The translations under genes and the position numbers were made by a program. 64,000 nt of DNA, from positions 2,604,001 through 2,668,000 of the forward strand of contig NZ_CP011803.1 of the NCBI RefSeq assembly GCF_001038625.1, given 5' to 3'. Below are positions 9,107 to 19,253 of the stretch, piece by piece (positions within the stretch are counted from its first letter, which is position 1; each line of letters begins with the position of its first letter). Below the pieces are notes generated by a model. The model made no database searches. It worked only from the letters and a program-made list of their open reading frames with translations, and was not told where the DNA came from. This stretch comes from Clostridium carboxidivorans P7 (lineage in GTDB: Bacteria; Bacillota; Clostridia; Clostridiales; Clostridiaceae).

Positions 9107-9796
9107 CTATTTTATCCCAATTTTTTTCTTTCCATAATCACTAGATTTTTCTATTGCTACTATTGGTTTTAAACTTCTAAATTCATATTCCTCTAATGGC
9201 ATATCTTTGAGAATATCTATAACTTCCTCAAAATTATCCTCCAAATTTAATTTTTTCTCAGCTAAAAATTCTTCAAGTGAAAAATTCTCCCACTCAATCC
9301 ACTTAACATAGTTGGTGCGCTCATTTATATAATTTTTAAATTCATCATATTTTTGTACCTTTTTTACTACTTCAGCACAAATAAAAAAGTTGCACACATA
9401 GCTTCTATATTTTTCAGGCAGCATACATCCTATTCCTTGATTTACAAATGGACATGCTCTGAAAAAAATAGATTTATCCTTAACAGAAGTATCATATACA
9501 TGCCTGGTTTTAATATATTTCCTATACCCTATTTCATCAAAATACCCCTTTGCGTGAATATAATAATTATAAACTTTTACTTTTGGAAGATTCACAATAC
9601 TGTTTAATACTTTTAATCCATCTTTCTCTTTTGCCATTTTATGAATTTCATACAATGTAAATTTAGGAAAATACCAACAGCATCCTCTATTTTTTATAGA
9701 ACATAAACTCTTTCCAAAAACACTTTGGCAATCACTACAAGAACTACAACTATACTGAGGACTGCCTTGATTAACTTTTAAATCAACTTTAACCAT
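9107..9796 (-). CDS. Cysteine-rich protein, possible metal-cluster binding
   Basis: 229 residues. Starts with a dense cysteine region (CSSCSDCQSVFGKSLCS then GCCWYFP) and has a second group (ACPFVNQGIGCMLPEKYRSY then VCNFFIC). The layout, with CxxG/CMLPE/CR-Y-C-type spacing, is reminiscent of YkgJ-type zinc- or iron-chelating cluster proteins, but I am not certain of family membership. No membrane segment. TTAGGAGG precedes the ATG. Single gene; function unknown. Confidence 0.7.
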   Translation of the reverse strand: MVKVDLKVNQGSPQYSCSSCSDCQSVFGKSLCSIKNRGCCWYFPKFTLYEIHKMAKEKDGLKVLNSIVNLPKVKVYNYYIHAKGYFDEIGYRKYIKTRHVYDTSVKDKSIFFRACPFVNQGIGCMLPEKYRSYVCNFFICAEVVKKVQKYDEFKNYINERTNYVKWIEWENFSLEEFLAEKKLNLEDNFEEVIDILKDMPLEEYEFRSLKPIVAIEKSSDYGKKKIGIK

Positions 9797-9919
9797 ACTA
9801 GCCTCCTAATTTAGTCATAAAATAATATTTCTACTTTAAATGTTACCACTTTTTAATTACATAACCAAATTAAGTAACCAAATCAAGATATTTACTCATA
9901 TCGAAAGTATCTGTATTAT

Positions 9920-11368
9920 TTAATTTACCTTTTTAGTTGTACCTTTTATTAGCGATGTTATAATGGCAGCAAATGCTATTGCAGACCCTACTGTATATGC
10001 AAGATGAAGAGCTCCAGTAAAGGCTTGAACCTTTATTTCATTAGAACTTAATCCTTTTGTTGAAAGAGTTCTAAGCAAGTAATTTTGATGGGTACTAAAA
10101 ATTGCACCAGATATTGCTATTCCCAGTACCATTCCTATATTTCTCATAGTAGCAAGTATACTTGAAGCAATACCTCTTCTATTGTTTGCAACACTACCCA
10201 TTATAGCACTGTTGTTAGGAGTCTGGAATAAGCCAGTACCTAAGCCTGTAATCATAAGGGACATAGCAATATAGCTATGGGAGGATCCAATTTTTAAATT
10301 ACTTAAAAGGTAGATACCAAAGGAGGCTATAGCCATACCTAATGCACTGATATATCTACTATCTATTCTATCAGAGACAGCACCACTTATAGGAGCTATA
10401 AACATGGTTGTAAGAGGCATAGGTATCATTAAAAATCCTGCCTTTGATGGTGGAAGCCCTCTTAATTGCTGTAGGTAAAAAGGCATAATTAATACTACCG
10501 AAAATTGTGCTATAAAACTTAGAAGTGCTGATAAATTACTCATAGAAAAGAGCTTGTTTTTAAACATGGTTAAATCCATCATAGGATATTGAGTTTTCTT
10601 TTCTACAAAAATAAAAAGACCAAGCAGCATTACTCCTCCAATAAGTGAGGTTATTATATAAGGATTCTCCCATCCGTAGGTTTCAGTATAGCTTAGAGGA
10701 AGAAGTATGGTAATTAATGATGCAAAAATTAGTACAGAGCCTTTTATATCAAAGGGCTGCTTATCAATAATTGTACTTTTAGGAATAACCTTTTCAGCAA
10801 AAAAACAACCAAATATTCCAATAGGTATATTAATATAGAAAATACTCTCCCATCCTAAAAGAGAAGTTAAAATACCTCCTATAACCGGACCTGTGGCAAG
10901 TGCAATTGAAACAGAAACAGCTATGATACCTAAAGATTTTCCACGTTCTTTTGGCGGTGTAATATTTGTAATAATAGCAGAACTCATGGACATAAGCATT
11001 CCTGCTCCTACTGCTTGAATAATACGTGAAATGATTAAAATAATTATATTTGGTGATATTCCACATAAAAAAGATCCTAAAGTAAAAATTATAAATCCTC
11101 TAACATAAACTTTTTTATGGCCATACATATCTCCCATTCTTCCATAGGTAATGAGAAGGCTGCTTATTATAAGGAGATAAGACATCACAACCCATTCAAT
11201 AGTTGAGAGATTTGTATTAAAGTGAGCGCTTATATTAGGTAATGCTATGTTTACTACACTGGAATCTAATGCAGACATAAAAGTACCTAAAGCAACTGCA
11301 GCAACGGCAAGTTTTCTTTTAGATTTTGATAATTGAAAAGATGTTTTTTTATCAACAATTTTTCCCAT
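9920..11368 (-). CDS. MFS multidrug exporter, DHA2 (EmrB/QacA) family
   Basis: 482 residues from the ATG at 11368, placed 11 bases after AGGAGG; a GTG three codons earlier is too close to that site. Fourteen membrane segments are expected for DHA2 proteins. The motif C-like region FMSALDSSVVNIALPNI near residue 35 and the motif A-like YGRMGDMYGHKKVYVRGF near 80 are diagnostic. Probably exports drugs or organic ions using the proton gradient. No local regulator gene. Confidence 0.92.
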   Translation of the reverse strand: MGKIVDKKTSFQLSKSKRKLAVAAVALGTFMSALDSSVVNIALPNISAHFNTNLSTIEWVVMSYLLIISSLLITYGRMGDMYGHKKVYVRGFIIFTLGSFLCGISPNIIILIISRIIQAVGAGMLMSMSSAIITNITPPKERGKSLGIIAVSVSIALATGPVIGGILTSLLGWESIFYINIPIGIFGCFFAEKVIPKSTIIDKQPFDIKGSVLIFASLITILLPLSYTETYGWENPYIITSLIGGVMLLGLFIFVEKKTQYPMMDLTMFKNKLFSMSNLSALLSFIAQFSVVLIMPFYLQQLRGLPPSKAGFLMIPMPLTTMFIAPISGAVSDRIDSRYISALGMAIASFGIYLLSNLKIGSSHSYIAMSLMITGLGTGLFQTPNNSAIMGSVANNRRGIASSILATMRNIGMVLGIAISGAIFSTHQNYLLRTLSTKGLSSNEIKVQAFTGALHLAYTVGSAIAFAAIITSLIKGTTKKVN

Positions 11369-11587
11369 ATTGGGCACTTCCTCCTTGACGACTCAAGATT
11401 TCCTTTAAAAATTATATCATACCAAATACTTTGAAGATATAGTAAATTGTTAACAAATTGTTAACGTATCTCAAGGGTTGTTACAAAAATGTATCAAATA
11501 TAGTAATATAATATTAATATTTTCGCAAATAAACCCATTAAAAAATATTAATTTCGTAAAAACATCAAATTTTGGGGGGCATGCTGT

Positions 11588-13597
11588 ATGAATAGTATAA
11601 AAAATAGGATAACTTTTTCAATGCTGCTATTAATTGTTTTATTATTATTTTGTTCATCTGCCGGAAGTTATTTCATATCTAGAAACATACTTGTAAATCA
11701 ATATAGTAATAAAATGAGTATATCATCCGAAAAGTATTCTGAAATTGTAAATGGATGGCTTGATAAGGAAACCATAAAATTTAAAGACATTGTGGATAAT
11801 ATGTATGACAACAACATAATAGGTGACAATAATAAATTAACAGACTATTTTAAGCAAAAGCTTAAAGCAAATCCTAACATTTCAGATTTATATATGGGAT
11901 TTACAAATAAAACTCATATAGACGGATCAGGATGGATTCCGCCATCAGATTTTGATCCTACAAAAAGAGATTGGTACAAAAATGCCATTTCAAAAAATGG
12001 AATAGTCTATGTGCCTTATTATGATCTGGTAACTAAGAAAATGGTTGTATCAATATCTACCACTGTATCAAAAGATGGAGTATTACTAGGTGTAGTTTCT
12101 GAAGATATAAAAATGGATTCTATTACAAATGTAATAGAAAAAGCAAAACCAATTGAAAATAGCTATGGTTACTTAATTGATGATAGAAATAATGTATTAG
12201 TTCATCCCTATAAAGATTTAAAACCTGAAAAGGACAAGCTTAAAAGTTTATATGACTTTATGGGTGGAAAGTATAAAACTATTACAGAAAAAAATGGACA
12301 AATCATAAATATGGATGATTATGATGGAATAAACAAATACTTTTCAGCTTCTAAAGTAAATGCATCTAATTGGACTATTGGATTTGCAGTTCCTAAAAGC
12401 GAATTCACAAAAGATCTTCGCTCACTTATAGCATTAAACTTAATTATATTCATTATATGCATAGTTGCAGCTATTATATTTTCAAGATATGTTGCCATCA
12501 TAATATCAAGACCTATAGATAATATAAGACATGTAATAGCACAAATAGGAAAATTGAATTTCAACTATAATGCAAATAAATTAGATAGTGTAATTAATAA
12601 TCGAGATGAATTAGCAGATATAGCAGTGGATATACAATCACTTTCCAAAACTTTAACTTCTGTAGTTCAAGATATAAAAAACAGTTCTTATGATGTGCTT
12701 GAGTATTCAAATAGTATATTGCATGCATTAAATGAATCCTCAACATCAATAGAAGAAATATCAAAAACAGCCGAAGAAATGGCTAGTGACTCAGTTTTAC
12801 AAGCAGGTGAAGCAAATAAAGGAAATGAAAAACTAAATGATTTATCTGATAAAATAAATAATATAGCAGGTAAAGCAAATAAATTCAAAGAACATTTTTC
12901 AAATGTAAAAAGTATAAACGATAATGGAATATTAGAAATAAAATCACTAAATTTAAAACTAAATGATAATAATAAAACCGTTTGGGAAGCAGCAAGGAAT
13001 ATGAATGATCTTGCTGAAAAATCCAAATCAATAGTTAAAATAGTAGATGAAATAGAGGCAGTATCAGAACAAACTAACTTACTTGCATTAAATGCAGCTA
13101 TTGAGGCTGCAAGAGCAGGTGAAGCAGGAAAAGGATTTTCAGTAGTAGCAGGAGAGGTTCGATTGCTTTCAGAGGAAACCAAGAAATCTGTAACTAATAT
13201 TTCCAAAGTAGTAAATGAAATAAGCGAAGAAATAAAAACAGTACTAAAAAATGTTGAAAGTGTAGCCAAAACTAATACCGAAGTCAATGAAAGCATGGAA
13301 AAATCCAATGAATCATTTAATACAATGAAAAAATCCATGGATGAAATTATTTTAAACATAGATGGCCTGTTTGAAAAAATTAATCAAGTAGATGCAGACA
13401 AGAATTTAGTTGTAAAATCCATAGAAAGTATATCCTCCATTTCAGAAAAATCCTCTGAAGGAAGTCAGGAGTTAGCAGCTTCAGTTGAAGAACAAAACAA
13501 TTCAATAGAAAGCATAAATATGAGCATGAAAAAACTCAAGGGTATATCTGAAAAACTTGATGATATAGTTGGCAAGTTTAATCTAGAGGACAATTGA
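11588..13597 (+). CDS. Methyl-accepting chemotaxis protein with dCache sensor
   Basis: 669 residues. TM1 near residues 10-30, an extracellular Cache-type sensor to about 280 (the sequence [20 protein letters not shown] and the following YVPYYD are typical of dCache_1), TM2 near 283-303, a HAMP region, then the cytoplasmic coiled coil. The signalling hairpin tip reads [20 protein letters not shown]. Likely senses a small extracellular ligand, often an amino acid or carboxylate for this sensor type. The last codons (LEDN and stop) come from repeat copy B, so the original C-terminus was probably altered by the repeat. Confidence 0.93.
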   Translation: MNSIKNRITFSMLLLIVLLLFCSSAGSYFISRNILVNQYSNKMSISSEKYSEIVNGWLDKETIKFKDIVDNMYDNNIIGDNNKLTDYFKQKLKANPNISDLYMGFTNKTHIDGSGWIPPSDFDPTKRDWYKNAISKNGIVYVPYYDLVTKKMVVSISTTVSKDGVLLGVVSEDIKMDSITNVIEKAKPIENSYGYLIDDRNNVLVHPYKDLKPEKDKLKSLYDFMGGKYKTITEKNGQIINMDDYDGINKYFSASKVNASNWTIGFAVPKSEFTKDLRSLIALNLIIFIICIVAAIIFSRYVAIIISRPIDNIRHVIAQIGKLNFNYNANKLDSVINNRDELADIAVDIQSLSKTLTSVVQDIKNSSYDVLEYSNSILHALNESSTSIEEISKTAEEMASDSVLQAGEANKGNEKLNDLSDKINNIAGKANKFKEHFSNVKSINDNGILEIKSLNLKLNDNNKTVWEAARNMNDLAEKSKSIVKIVDEIEAVSEQTNLLALNAAIEAARAGEAGKGFSVVAGEVRLLSEETKKSVTNISKVVNEISEEIKTVLKNVESVAKTNTEVNESMEKSNESFNTMKKSMDEIILNIDGLFEKINQVDADKNLVVKSIESISSISEKSSEGSQELAASVEEQNNSIESINMSMKKLKGISEKLDDIVGKFNLEDN

Positions 13598-13690
13598 CAA
13601 AGTACGGAGGACAGTGAAGGTTGATTTTTTGCTAACGGAGAAAAATCCTCCTTCACTGTCCTCTGTCCTCTCAAAAAAGTTGCTTTGTAA
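13584..13690. repeat. Palindromic intergenic repeat, short form, copy B
   Basis: About 105 bases sharing both ends of the long repeats: GAGGACAATTGACAAAG on the left, then GGACAGTGAAGG, a short middle with GCTAACGGAGAAAAATCC, and CCTTCACTGTCCTCTGTCC on the right, followed by AAAAAAGTTGC. It begins inside the last codons of the chemoreceptor gene and supplies its TGA stop. The middle 130 bases of the long form are missing. Confidence 0.8.
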
Positions 13691-13854
13691 TGATTTCAAA
13701 AGCTTTACTTCTTCAAATAACCATATATTGAAAAAATATACATTTAGTACTATAATAAACACTATGTAAGTAATTTTTAACCATATAAGTATAATTATTC
13801 AAACTAGGTATATCAAAAAACTTACGGCAAAAATTAAACATAGAGGTTAATGTT

Positions 13855-14919
13855 ATGGAAAAACATAAAAAACTTTTGAATATTAACGACTTGAAAGTTG
13901 GAACGATATGTGCAAAAGAGATTAAATCACAAACAAGAATTCTTATAGAAAAAGGTGTACCTATTACTGAGTGTGCAATAAATAAGCTAAGAGATATTTA
14001 TTTTTGTAATAAAATAGAAGTTTACTGTGAAGATGACAATGATATAGATAATAATTATGATAAAAGAATAAAAACTATAGAAAAAGTAGAAAAAAATTTT
14101 AGTAAACTTTCTTTGGATACTCAACAGATTTTTGAAGACATAGATCATTTACAGTCATCAGGTATATCAGAAGTGAGAAAGTTTGCCTCAAAAATTCAAA
14201 AAGAATTAGAACATACTAATGCAATTATAAAGGATATTGTGATTTATGGAAGCGGAAGCGATACAATATATAGACACGGTGTTAATGTGGCAGCTTTAAG
14301 CACTATTTTAGGAAAATGGATAGGTCTTAGTAAAAATGATTTAAATCTTCTTACCTACTCAGCAATTTTACATGACTTTGGGAAAACAAAAATAGATAAG
14401 AACATTCTTGATAAGCCAGGCCCTTTAACCTCAAAAGAATTTAATGTAATAAAGAATCATCCAGCTATCGGTTATAATTATATCAAACAAATTAAGTTTC
14501 TTGACAAATCTGTGAGCTTAGGTGTACTGATGCACCATGAAAAATCTGATGGTTCAGGTTATCCTCTTGGTTTAAAGGGAGACAAGATACATAAATTTGC
14601 AAAAATTATAGCTATTGCAGATGTGTTTGATGCAGTGAACTCAGACAGAATTTATAAGAAAAGTAAGAAACCTTTTGAGGCTCTGGAGCTGATTCAAAAA
14701 GAAAGCCTGGTAAGATTAGATTATGAGTACTGCAATATATTTCTCAATCATGTCATAAATTATTATATGGGTGAAAATGTACTGTTGAACAATGGAGCAG
14801 AATGTAAAATAATACAGGTTGATGTTAATAACATAAGAAGACCACTGCTACTTGACGATACTTCCTTTGTTGATTTAAAGAATGAAAAGGATTTATATAT
14901 TGAAAAATTAATTTTATAA
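13855..14919 (+). CDS. HD-GYP domain cyclic-di-GMP phosphodiesterase
   Basis: 354 residues. An N-terminal region of about 130 residues is of unclear fold. The HD-GYP domain follows, with the metal-binding HD in LHDFGKTKIDKNIL near residue 172, then KNHPAIGYNY, MHHEKSDGSGYPLGLKGD (the GYP signature) and IAIADVFDAV. These enzymes hydrolyse c-di-GMP. The gene follows a chemoreceptor and the window also has a GGDEF protein and a c-di-GMP riboswitch. A terminator hairpin follows. Confidence 0.92.
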   Translation: MEKHKKLLNINDLKVGTICAKEIKSQTRILIEKGVPITECAINKLRDIYFCNKIEVYCEDDNDIDNNYDKRIKTIEKVEKNFSKLSLDTQQIFEDIDHLQSSGISEVRKFASKIQKELEHTNAIIKDIVIYGSGSDTIYRHGVNVAALSTILGKWIGLSKNDLNLLTYSAILHDFGKTKIDKNILDKPGPLTSKEFNVIKNHPAIGYNYIKQIKFLDKSVSLGVLMHHEKSDGSGYPLGLKGDKIHKFAKIIAIADVFDAVNSDRIYKKSKKPFEALELIQKESLVRLDYEYCNIFLNHVINYYMGENVLLNNGAECKIIQVDVNNIRRPLLLDDTSFVDLKNEKDLYIEKLIL

Positions 14920-14994
14920 TTACTTTGAGGCTATTAAAAAATAAAAAAGCATGGTTCATCGTAATTAATTCTACACTTATATATAGGCAAAAAA

Positions 14995-15032
14995 AACACA
15001 ACAATGCTAATAAAGGTATTGTTGTGTTCTTT
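14995..15032 (+). terminator. Intrinsic terminator after the HD-GYP gene
   Basis: Perfect 11-bp stem AACACAACAAT / ATTGTTGTGTT with a 12-base loop, followed by CTTTAATC. It sits 75 bases after the stop codon. Confidence 0.7.
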
Positions 15033-15079
15033 AATCATATCAAAGATGGAGATTTTTGTGTATAAATTATAAAAATACT

Positions 15080-15493
15080 CTACTCATAGCAATTGTATAT
15101 ACCTTCTTCTCTTTTCTTTTCGGCATTATTGCTTATATAGGACCCCTCAACTATATTTTTATAACCCTTCTTTATGACTATGTTTTTTATGTAATCTGCA
15201 TGTGGACATCTATCATAGTGGTAATTCTCCGTTACCATGCAAGATGCCAAATGAACTACTACCTCATCTTTACTAATGTTATTCTTTTTATATGCCTTCT
15301 TGGAGAAATGTTCTAATTTGGAGGCAACTCCCTTTCCGCAGCATCCACCACAGGTAAAAGAAATATATCTTGTATCATCATCATAATCCTTAAAAACCTC
15401 ATCCTTATTATAAAAAGCATTTGTACATGCAAATCCACTGCACCTTTTATGTGCAATATCGCATTGAATAATAACTACATATTTAGTACTCAT
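15080..15493 (-). CDS. CGGC domain protein
   Basis: 137 residues with ten cysteines, including the family-naming CGGCCGKG near residue 49, an early C-x-x-x-x-x-x-C pattern (CDIAHKRCSGFAC) and later CMVTENYHYDRCPH. CGGC proteins are small cytoplasmic proteins thought to bind metal; no function is established. AAGGAGGGG precedes the start. It is divergent from the MocR regulator gene and shares its 100-base promoter region, so it may be that regulator's target. Confidence 0.85.
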   Translation of the reverse strand: MSTKYVVIIQCDIAHKRCSGFACTNAFYNKDEVFKDYDDDTRYISFTCGGCCGKGVASKLEHFSKKAYKKNNISKDEVVVHLASCMVTENYHYDRCPHADYIKNIVIKKGYKNIVEGSYISNNAEKKREEGIYNCYE

Positions 15494-15532
15494 AAATTAC
15501 CCCTCCTTTTCTTTAAATTATAATTCCAATAT

Positions 15533-15578
15533 GGTATCATCAAAAGTATCAGTTTTAATATATTTTATAGTATCAGTT
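15533..15578. promoter_or_regulatory. Direct repeats, candidate MocR operator
   Basis: Two identical AGTATCAGTT boxes start at 15545 and 15569, 24 bases apart (about two helical turns). A third related GGTATCAT lies at 15533. They fill the divergent intergenic region between the CGGC gene and the MocR-family regulator gene. MocR/PdxR proteins commonly bind direct repeats next to their own gene, so this is a plausible autoregulatory operator. Confidence 0.5.
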
Positions 15579-15595
15579 ATTGGAGGATATAAATA

Positions 15596-17002
15596 ATGGT
15601 TGAAATTATGCCTATTTGGGATTACTCAAAAAACACTCCACTTTATGTGCAGTTATATGAATATATCAAACATGAAATACAGATTGGAACAATTAAACCA
15701 GAAACAAAATTGCCATCAAAGAGAAAGTTATCAACTTATCTAGGAATTAGCCAGAACACTATTCAAACTGCATATGAACAATTATGTGCAGAAGGATATG
15801 TAGAAAGTAGACCTCGTATAGGTATGTTTGTAACAAAAATAGAAGATAACTTATCATGTAATACACCACTTAGTAATAAGCCAGATAAAAGCATTAAATT
15901 AAATGAGGAATTTAAATACTTAATTGACTTTAGTTCAGGAAATGTTGATTTGGAGCATTTTCCATACTGTACATGGAGAAAATTAACAACCCAATGCTTA
16001 TATTCGGATCAAAGCAATCTTTTATTAATAGGTGAATCTCAAGGGGAGGAATGTTTACGTAAAGAAATATCTAAATATCTTTTCCAATCAAGAAGTGTGA
16101 GATGCATTCCAGAACAAATTATTATTGGAGCAGGCATGCAATATTTAATGATATTATTATGTATGCTGTTAGGTAAAGACTATACATATGCAATTGAAAA
16201 TCCTGGTTTTAATAAAGCAAGAAATGTTTTTATAGACCAAGGATTAGATGTCCATCCTATTTCAATAGATGAAGATGGCATTTGTGTAGAAGATTTAAGA
16301 AAAAGTTCTGCTAAAGTTGTCTATGTTACACCTTCTCACCAGTTTCCTTGTGGAATGGTTATGCCAGTTTCTCGAAGATTGGAATTGTTGAAATGGTGTG
16401 AAGAAAAAAATGGCTATATAATCGAAGACGATTACGACAGCGAATTTAGATATAGAGGTAAGCCAATTCCTTCTTTACAGGGATTAGATAGGAATGGTAA
16501 GGTTATTTATATGGGTACATTTTCAAAATCTCTAATTCCTTCAATCAGAATAAGTTATTTAGTTTTGCCTCAAAATTTGATTGAGAAATATCAAAAATAT
16601 TTGAAAATATATAAACAAACCGTATCTAGACTCCATCAAAATACACTGTATAAATTTATGAAAGAAGGATATTTCTCAAGTCACATAAATAAGATGAGGA
16701 CATTATATCGTAAAAAACATTCAATATTGCTTTCCTCAATTGATAAACATATGAAAGAAAAAACTGAGGTTATAGGTGCAAATTCTGGACTACACATTTT
16801 ATTGAAAGTTAAAAATGGAATGACAGAGGAAGAATTAATTCAATGTGCTCATGATGTGAAAATAAAAATCTATCCAACTTCAATTCATTATAATCAGTGT
16901 CTAAGCAGTGAATTTCCTATGATTTTACTAGGTTTTGGTGGTTTAACAGAAAAGCAGATTGAAGATGGCATTAAGATATTAAAAAAAGCATGGCTTATTT
17001 AG
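15596..17002 (+). CDS. MocR/PdxR-family regulator (GntR winged helix plus aminotransferase domain)
   Basis: 468 residues. N-terminal GntR-type winged helix (residues about 12-80: PLYVQLYEYIKHEIQIGTI, KLPSKRKLSTYLGIS, TIQTAYEQLCAEGYVESRP). A fold-type I aminotransferase domain follows, with EDDYDSEFRYRGKPIPSLQG and the PLP-lysine segment GTFSKSLIPSIRISYLVLP near residue 305. Such regulators sense PLP or an amino-acid adduct. GGAGG lies before the ATG. The only neighbour sharing a promoter region is the divergent CGGC protein gene. No pyridoxal synthase genes are adjacent, so vitamin B6 control is not supported by context. Confidence 0.92.
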   Translation: MVEIMPIWDYSKNTPLYVQLYEYIKHEIQIGTIKPETKLPSKRKLSTYLGISQNTIQTAYEQLCAEGYVESRPRIGMFVTKIEDNLSCNTPLSNKPDKSIKLNEEFKYLIDFSSGNVDLEHFPYCTWRKLTTQCLYSDQSNLLLIGESQGEECLRKEISKYLFQSRSVRCIPEQIIIGAGMQYLMILLCMLLGKDYTYAIENPGFNKARNVFIDQGLDVHPISIDEDGICVEDLRKSSAKVVYVTPSHQFPCGMVMPVSRRLELLKWCEEKNGYIIEDDYDSEFRYRGKPIPSLQGLDRNGKVIYMGTFSKSLIPSIRISYLVLPQNLIEKYQKYLKIYKQTVSRLHQNTLYKFMKEGYFSSHINKMRTLYRKKHSILLSSIDKHMKEKTEVIGANSGLHILLKVKNGMTEEELIQCAHDVKIKIYPTSIHYNQCLSSEFPMILLGFGGLTEKQIEDGIKILKKAWLI

Positions 17003-17369
17003 TAAAGTAGTTTTGTATAACTTATTTTACATAAAAATCTACCAAAAAAGCTTCATGCCTTGATATAGATATAAAAGCTCTTGGAATCCTCTAGTTAAAA
17101 TGTAAGTCAGTATAAAAAATTTTGTATCAAGAGTAAATTTACACTTTATAAATGGTAAATAAAAATCCCACTATCTACTTTATCCGATGGCTACCATCCG
17201 TAACACTTCCATCACACTCTGTGAAAGCGACTATCTCCAAATCATAGATTTGGGATATCTGCTTTTCTTAAGGTGGAAGATAACGGCTGACACGCCCCTG
17301 GATAAGTTCTTCTAAGACTCATATGTAGAGAGGTATTCCTCATAAGAAAACTCCATCTGAGTCTAAGAA
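17003..17369. other. Non-coding stretch with strong secondary structure
   Basis: No coding frame found. From about 17165 to 17360 the sequence is less AT-rich than its surroundings and full of complementary segments: TTCTAAGACTCA (about 17311) pairs with TGAGTCTAAGAA (about 17358) with one mismatch, and GAGG/CCTC and AAATCATAGATTTGG hairpins lie between or beside. It could be a structured RNA, or the decayed end of an IS200/IS605-type element. Neither is proven and I could not assign a known RNA family. Confidence 0.35.
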
Positions 17370-18716
17370 TCACTTGATAAAATAAGCCACCCATCTGAAA
17401 AATCTTCCTACATTTTTAAAAGAAACTATATTACACAATAATTCTGTCAGCTTACCAAACTTCCTATAAAATAAATTAAATGCTAGAAATGGAATCCACT
17501 GCTTTTTAGATTTTGGTAATCTTTTAACTATATTTTTAAAAGTATACATCTCTTTATATATCCATAAATAGCCCTTGTATAATTCTTCTGCTGTCATATT
17601 CTTGGGTTTATACACTACATGTGCAGTATTATAATTTGACAAATTAAAATCTACAATTCTATTTTCCTCCATTAATGATGAATACAACTTTGTACCAGGA
17701 TATGGAGTAAGTATATGTGAAGTGACCGTTTCTATCTTATTTTTAACTATCCATTCTAATGTATTCTTAAATACAGAAACATCATCTTCATCTAATCCAA
17801 AAACAAAACTTGCATTTATCATTATTCCTCTTTCATGTATTTCCTCTACGAGCTTCTCATATCTCTTTACACTATTTTGTACCTTGTGAACACTATCTAT
17901 TGACTTACTATTTATGCTTTCAAAACCTATAAACAGACTTTGACAACCAGCTGCCTTCATTTCATCTAATAATTCAGGCATGTCTACTATATTGGAGGTA
18001 ACTGCTGCATTCCACTTTAGCTTAAGCGGTTTTATTTCCTTCAATAATTTTTTTGTCCATTTTGGATTTCCAATAAAATTATCATCAATAAACATTATAT
18101 GGTTTGTTTTTAATGCATTTATATCTTTAATTACATCATCTATGGGTCTATTAATATAAGTTTTAAGTACACTTTTGCAACTATTGTAGCAAAAATCACA
18201 TTCAAAAGGACATCCCCTGCTTGTACTAATTATATTAGTATATAAATACTTTTTATTATCAATACTGGAATAGTCAGGTGATACTATTTCTTCCCCAGCA
18301 ATGTTTTCCATATCATAATATATCTTCTTAAGTGAATTATTTTTTTTATCTTCAAGGATTTTTACCCAAACTCTCTCAGCCATTCCTACAGATATTGCAT
18401 CAAAACTATTGACAGCACTCTCTGGATCTGCTGTAATGTGTATGCCACCTGCAATTACTGTAACATTGCGACTTTGAAACTCCTTTGATATTTCCACCGC
18501 CCTATTCATAACATCTACAGTAACAGTTATTGCTACCAAATCTACAGGTTCATCAAAATCTATCTTTTCAACATTTTCATTCTCAATAATAACTTCATGC
18601 TCTTTCGGCGTAAGATTTGCTATTGTGAGTAATGCTAATGAAGGGGCCATCCTTGTTTTTAACTTTGTATCCATAGGTCTTGGAAACATTTTCGGTTGGA
18701 TTAATTTAATCTTCAT
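17370..18716 (-). CDS. Radical SAM protein with B12-binding-like N-terminal domain
   Basis: 448 residues. Residues about 1-150 form a cobalamin-binding-type Rossmann region (DLVAITVTVDVMNRAVEISK, VIAGGIHITADPE). It lacks the DxHxxG histidine motif, as is normal for this class. The radical SAM core has the cluster motif CPFECDFC near residue 176 and MFIDDNFIGNPKW. The C-terminus is hydrophobic/basic. Related proteins are B12-dependent methylases or other modifying enzymes; the substrate is not evident. AAGGAGGG precedes the start. It is the only putative B12-using enzyme gene in the left half of the window. Confidence 0.88.
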   Translation of the reverse strand: MKIKLIQPKMFPRPMDTKLKTRMAPSLALLTIANLTPKEHEVIIENENVEKIDFDEPVDLVAITVTVDVMNRAVEISKEFQSRNVTVIAGGIHITADPESAVNSFDAISVGMAERVWVKILEDKKNNSLKKIYYDMENIAGEEIVSPDYSSIDNKKYLYTNIISTSRGCPFECDFCYNSCKSVLKTYINRPIDDVIKDINALKTNHIMFIDDNFIGNPKWTKKLLKEIKPLKLKWNAAVTSNIVDMPELLDEMKAAGCQSLFIGFESINSKSIDSVHKVQNSVKRYEKLVEEIHERGIMINASFVFGLDEDDVSVFKNTLEWIVKNKIETVTSHILTPYPGTKLYSSLMEENRIVDFNLSNYNTAHVVYKPKNMTAEELYKGYLWIYKEMYTFKNIVKRLPKSKKQWIPFLAFNLFYRKFGKLTELLCNIVSFKNVGRFFRWVAYFIK

Positions 18717-18748
18717 ACCTTCCCTCCTTAAATAACTTTACTCAACAT

Positions 18749-19204
18749 TTAACTGATTTTATTACTATTGCATCTTTTTTCAAAAACATTAGCAAAGACT
18801 GCACTTACACTAGTAGATAAAATGACTAATAATGCAAATAGTATGATTCCTGGGGCGTCATCTCCATCCGCCATGAGAAATAAGAGCGGCATAGCTATCA
18901 CATATAAAACACTGACTGTAATTCCACAATATCTTGCGTTCTTTAAAGCATTTAAAGATTGTTCTGACACAGCATTATTCTTGTTAACATAGCTTAAGAA
19001 TTTTATAGTCTGATACAGAGCAAATAAGAACGGCATCACCGCTCCATACAAGCCTATAAAACCGATATATTGCAAATAGGCTGACACTGGAATCACATGT
19101 GATAGTCCTGTTATTACCATAGGCAACAAAAATATAAACAAAGTAAGAATCGGACTTCCAATAAAAACAGCTACTTTTAAAAAAATTGTTGAACTTCGTT
19201 TCAT
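18749..19204 (-). CDS. DUF2975 family membrane protein, copy 1
   Basis: 151 residues from the ATG at 19204 (MKRSSTIFLKVAVFIGSPIL), set by AGGAGG just upstream; an in-frame start 11 codons earlier has no such site. Four membrane helices are expected. It shares with the protein at 19473-19925 the segments FLKVAVFIGSP, FALYQ-IKFLSY and ADGDDAPG, so the two are paralogues. In other Firmicutes DUF2975 genes sit beside a small YozG-type HTH gene, as here. Function unknown. Confidence 0.82.
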   Translation of the reverse strand: MKRSSTIFLKVAVFIGSPILTLFIFLLPMVITGLSHVIPVSAYLQYIGFIGLYGAVMPFLFALYQTIKFLSYVNKNNAVSEQSLNALKNARYCGITVSVLYVIAMPLLFLMADGDDAPGIILFALLVILSTSVSAVFANVFEKRCNSNKIS

Positions 19205-19253
19205 AAAAAAACCTCCTGTATTCCTTATATTGTGCACAAAAGATTACTAATTT

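Noticed and set aside
12319..13359. Minus-strand frames inside the chemoreceptor gene
   Set aside because: They overlap a clearly real MCP gene, have no ribosome sites and resemble no protein family.
15056..15316. Plus-strand hydrophobic frame of 86 residues
   Set aside because: It overlaps the CGGC gene on the other strand; no ribosome site and composition explained by the antisense of Cys/Lys codons.
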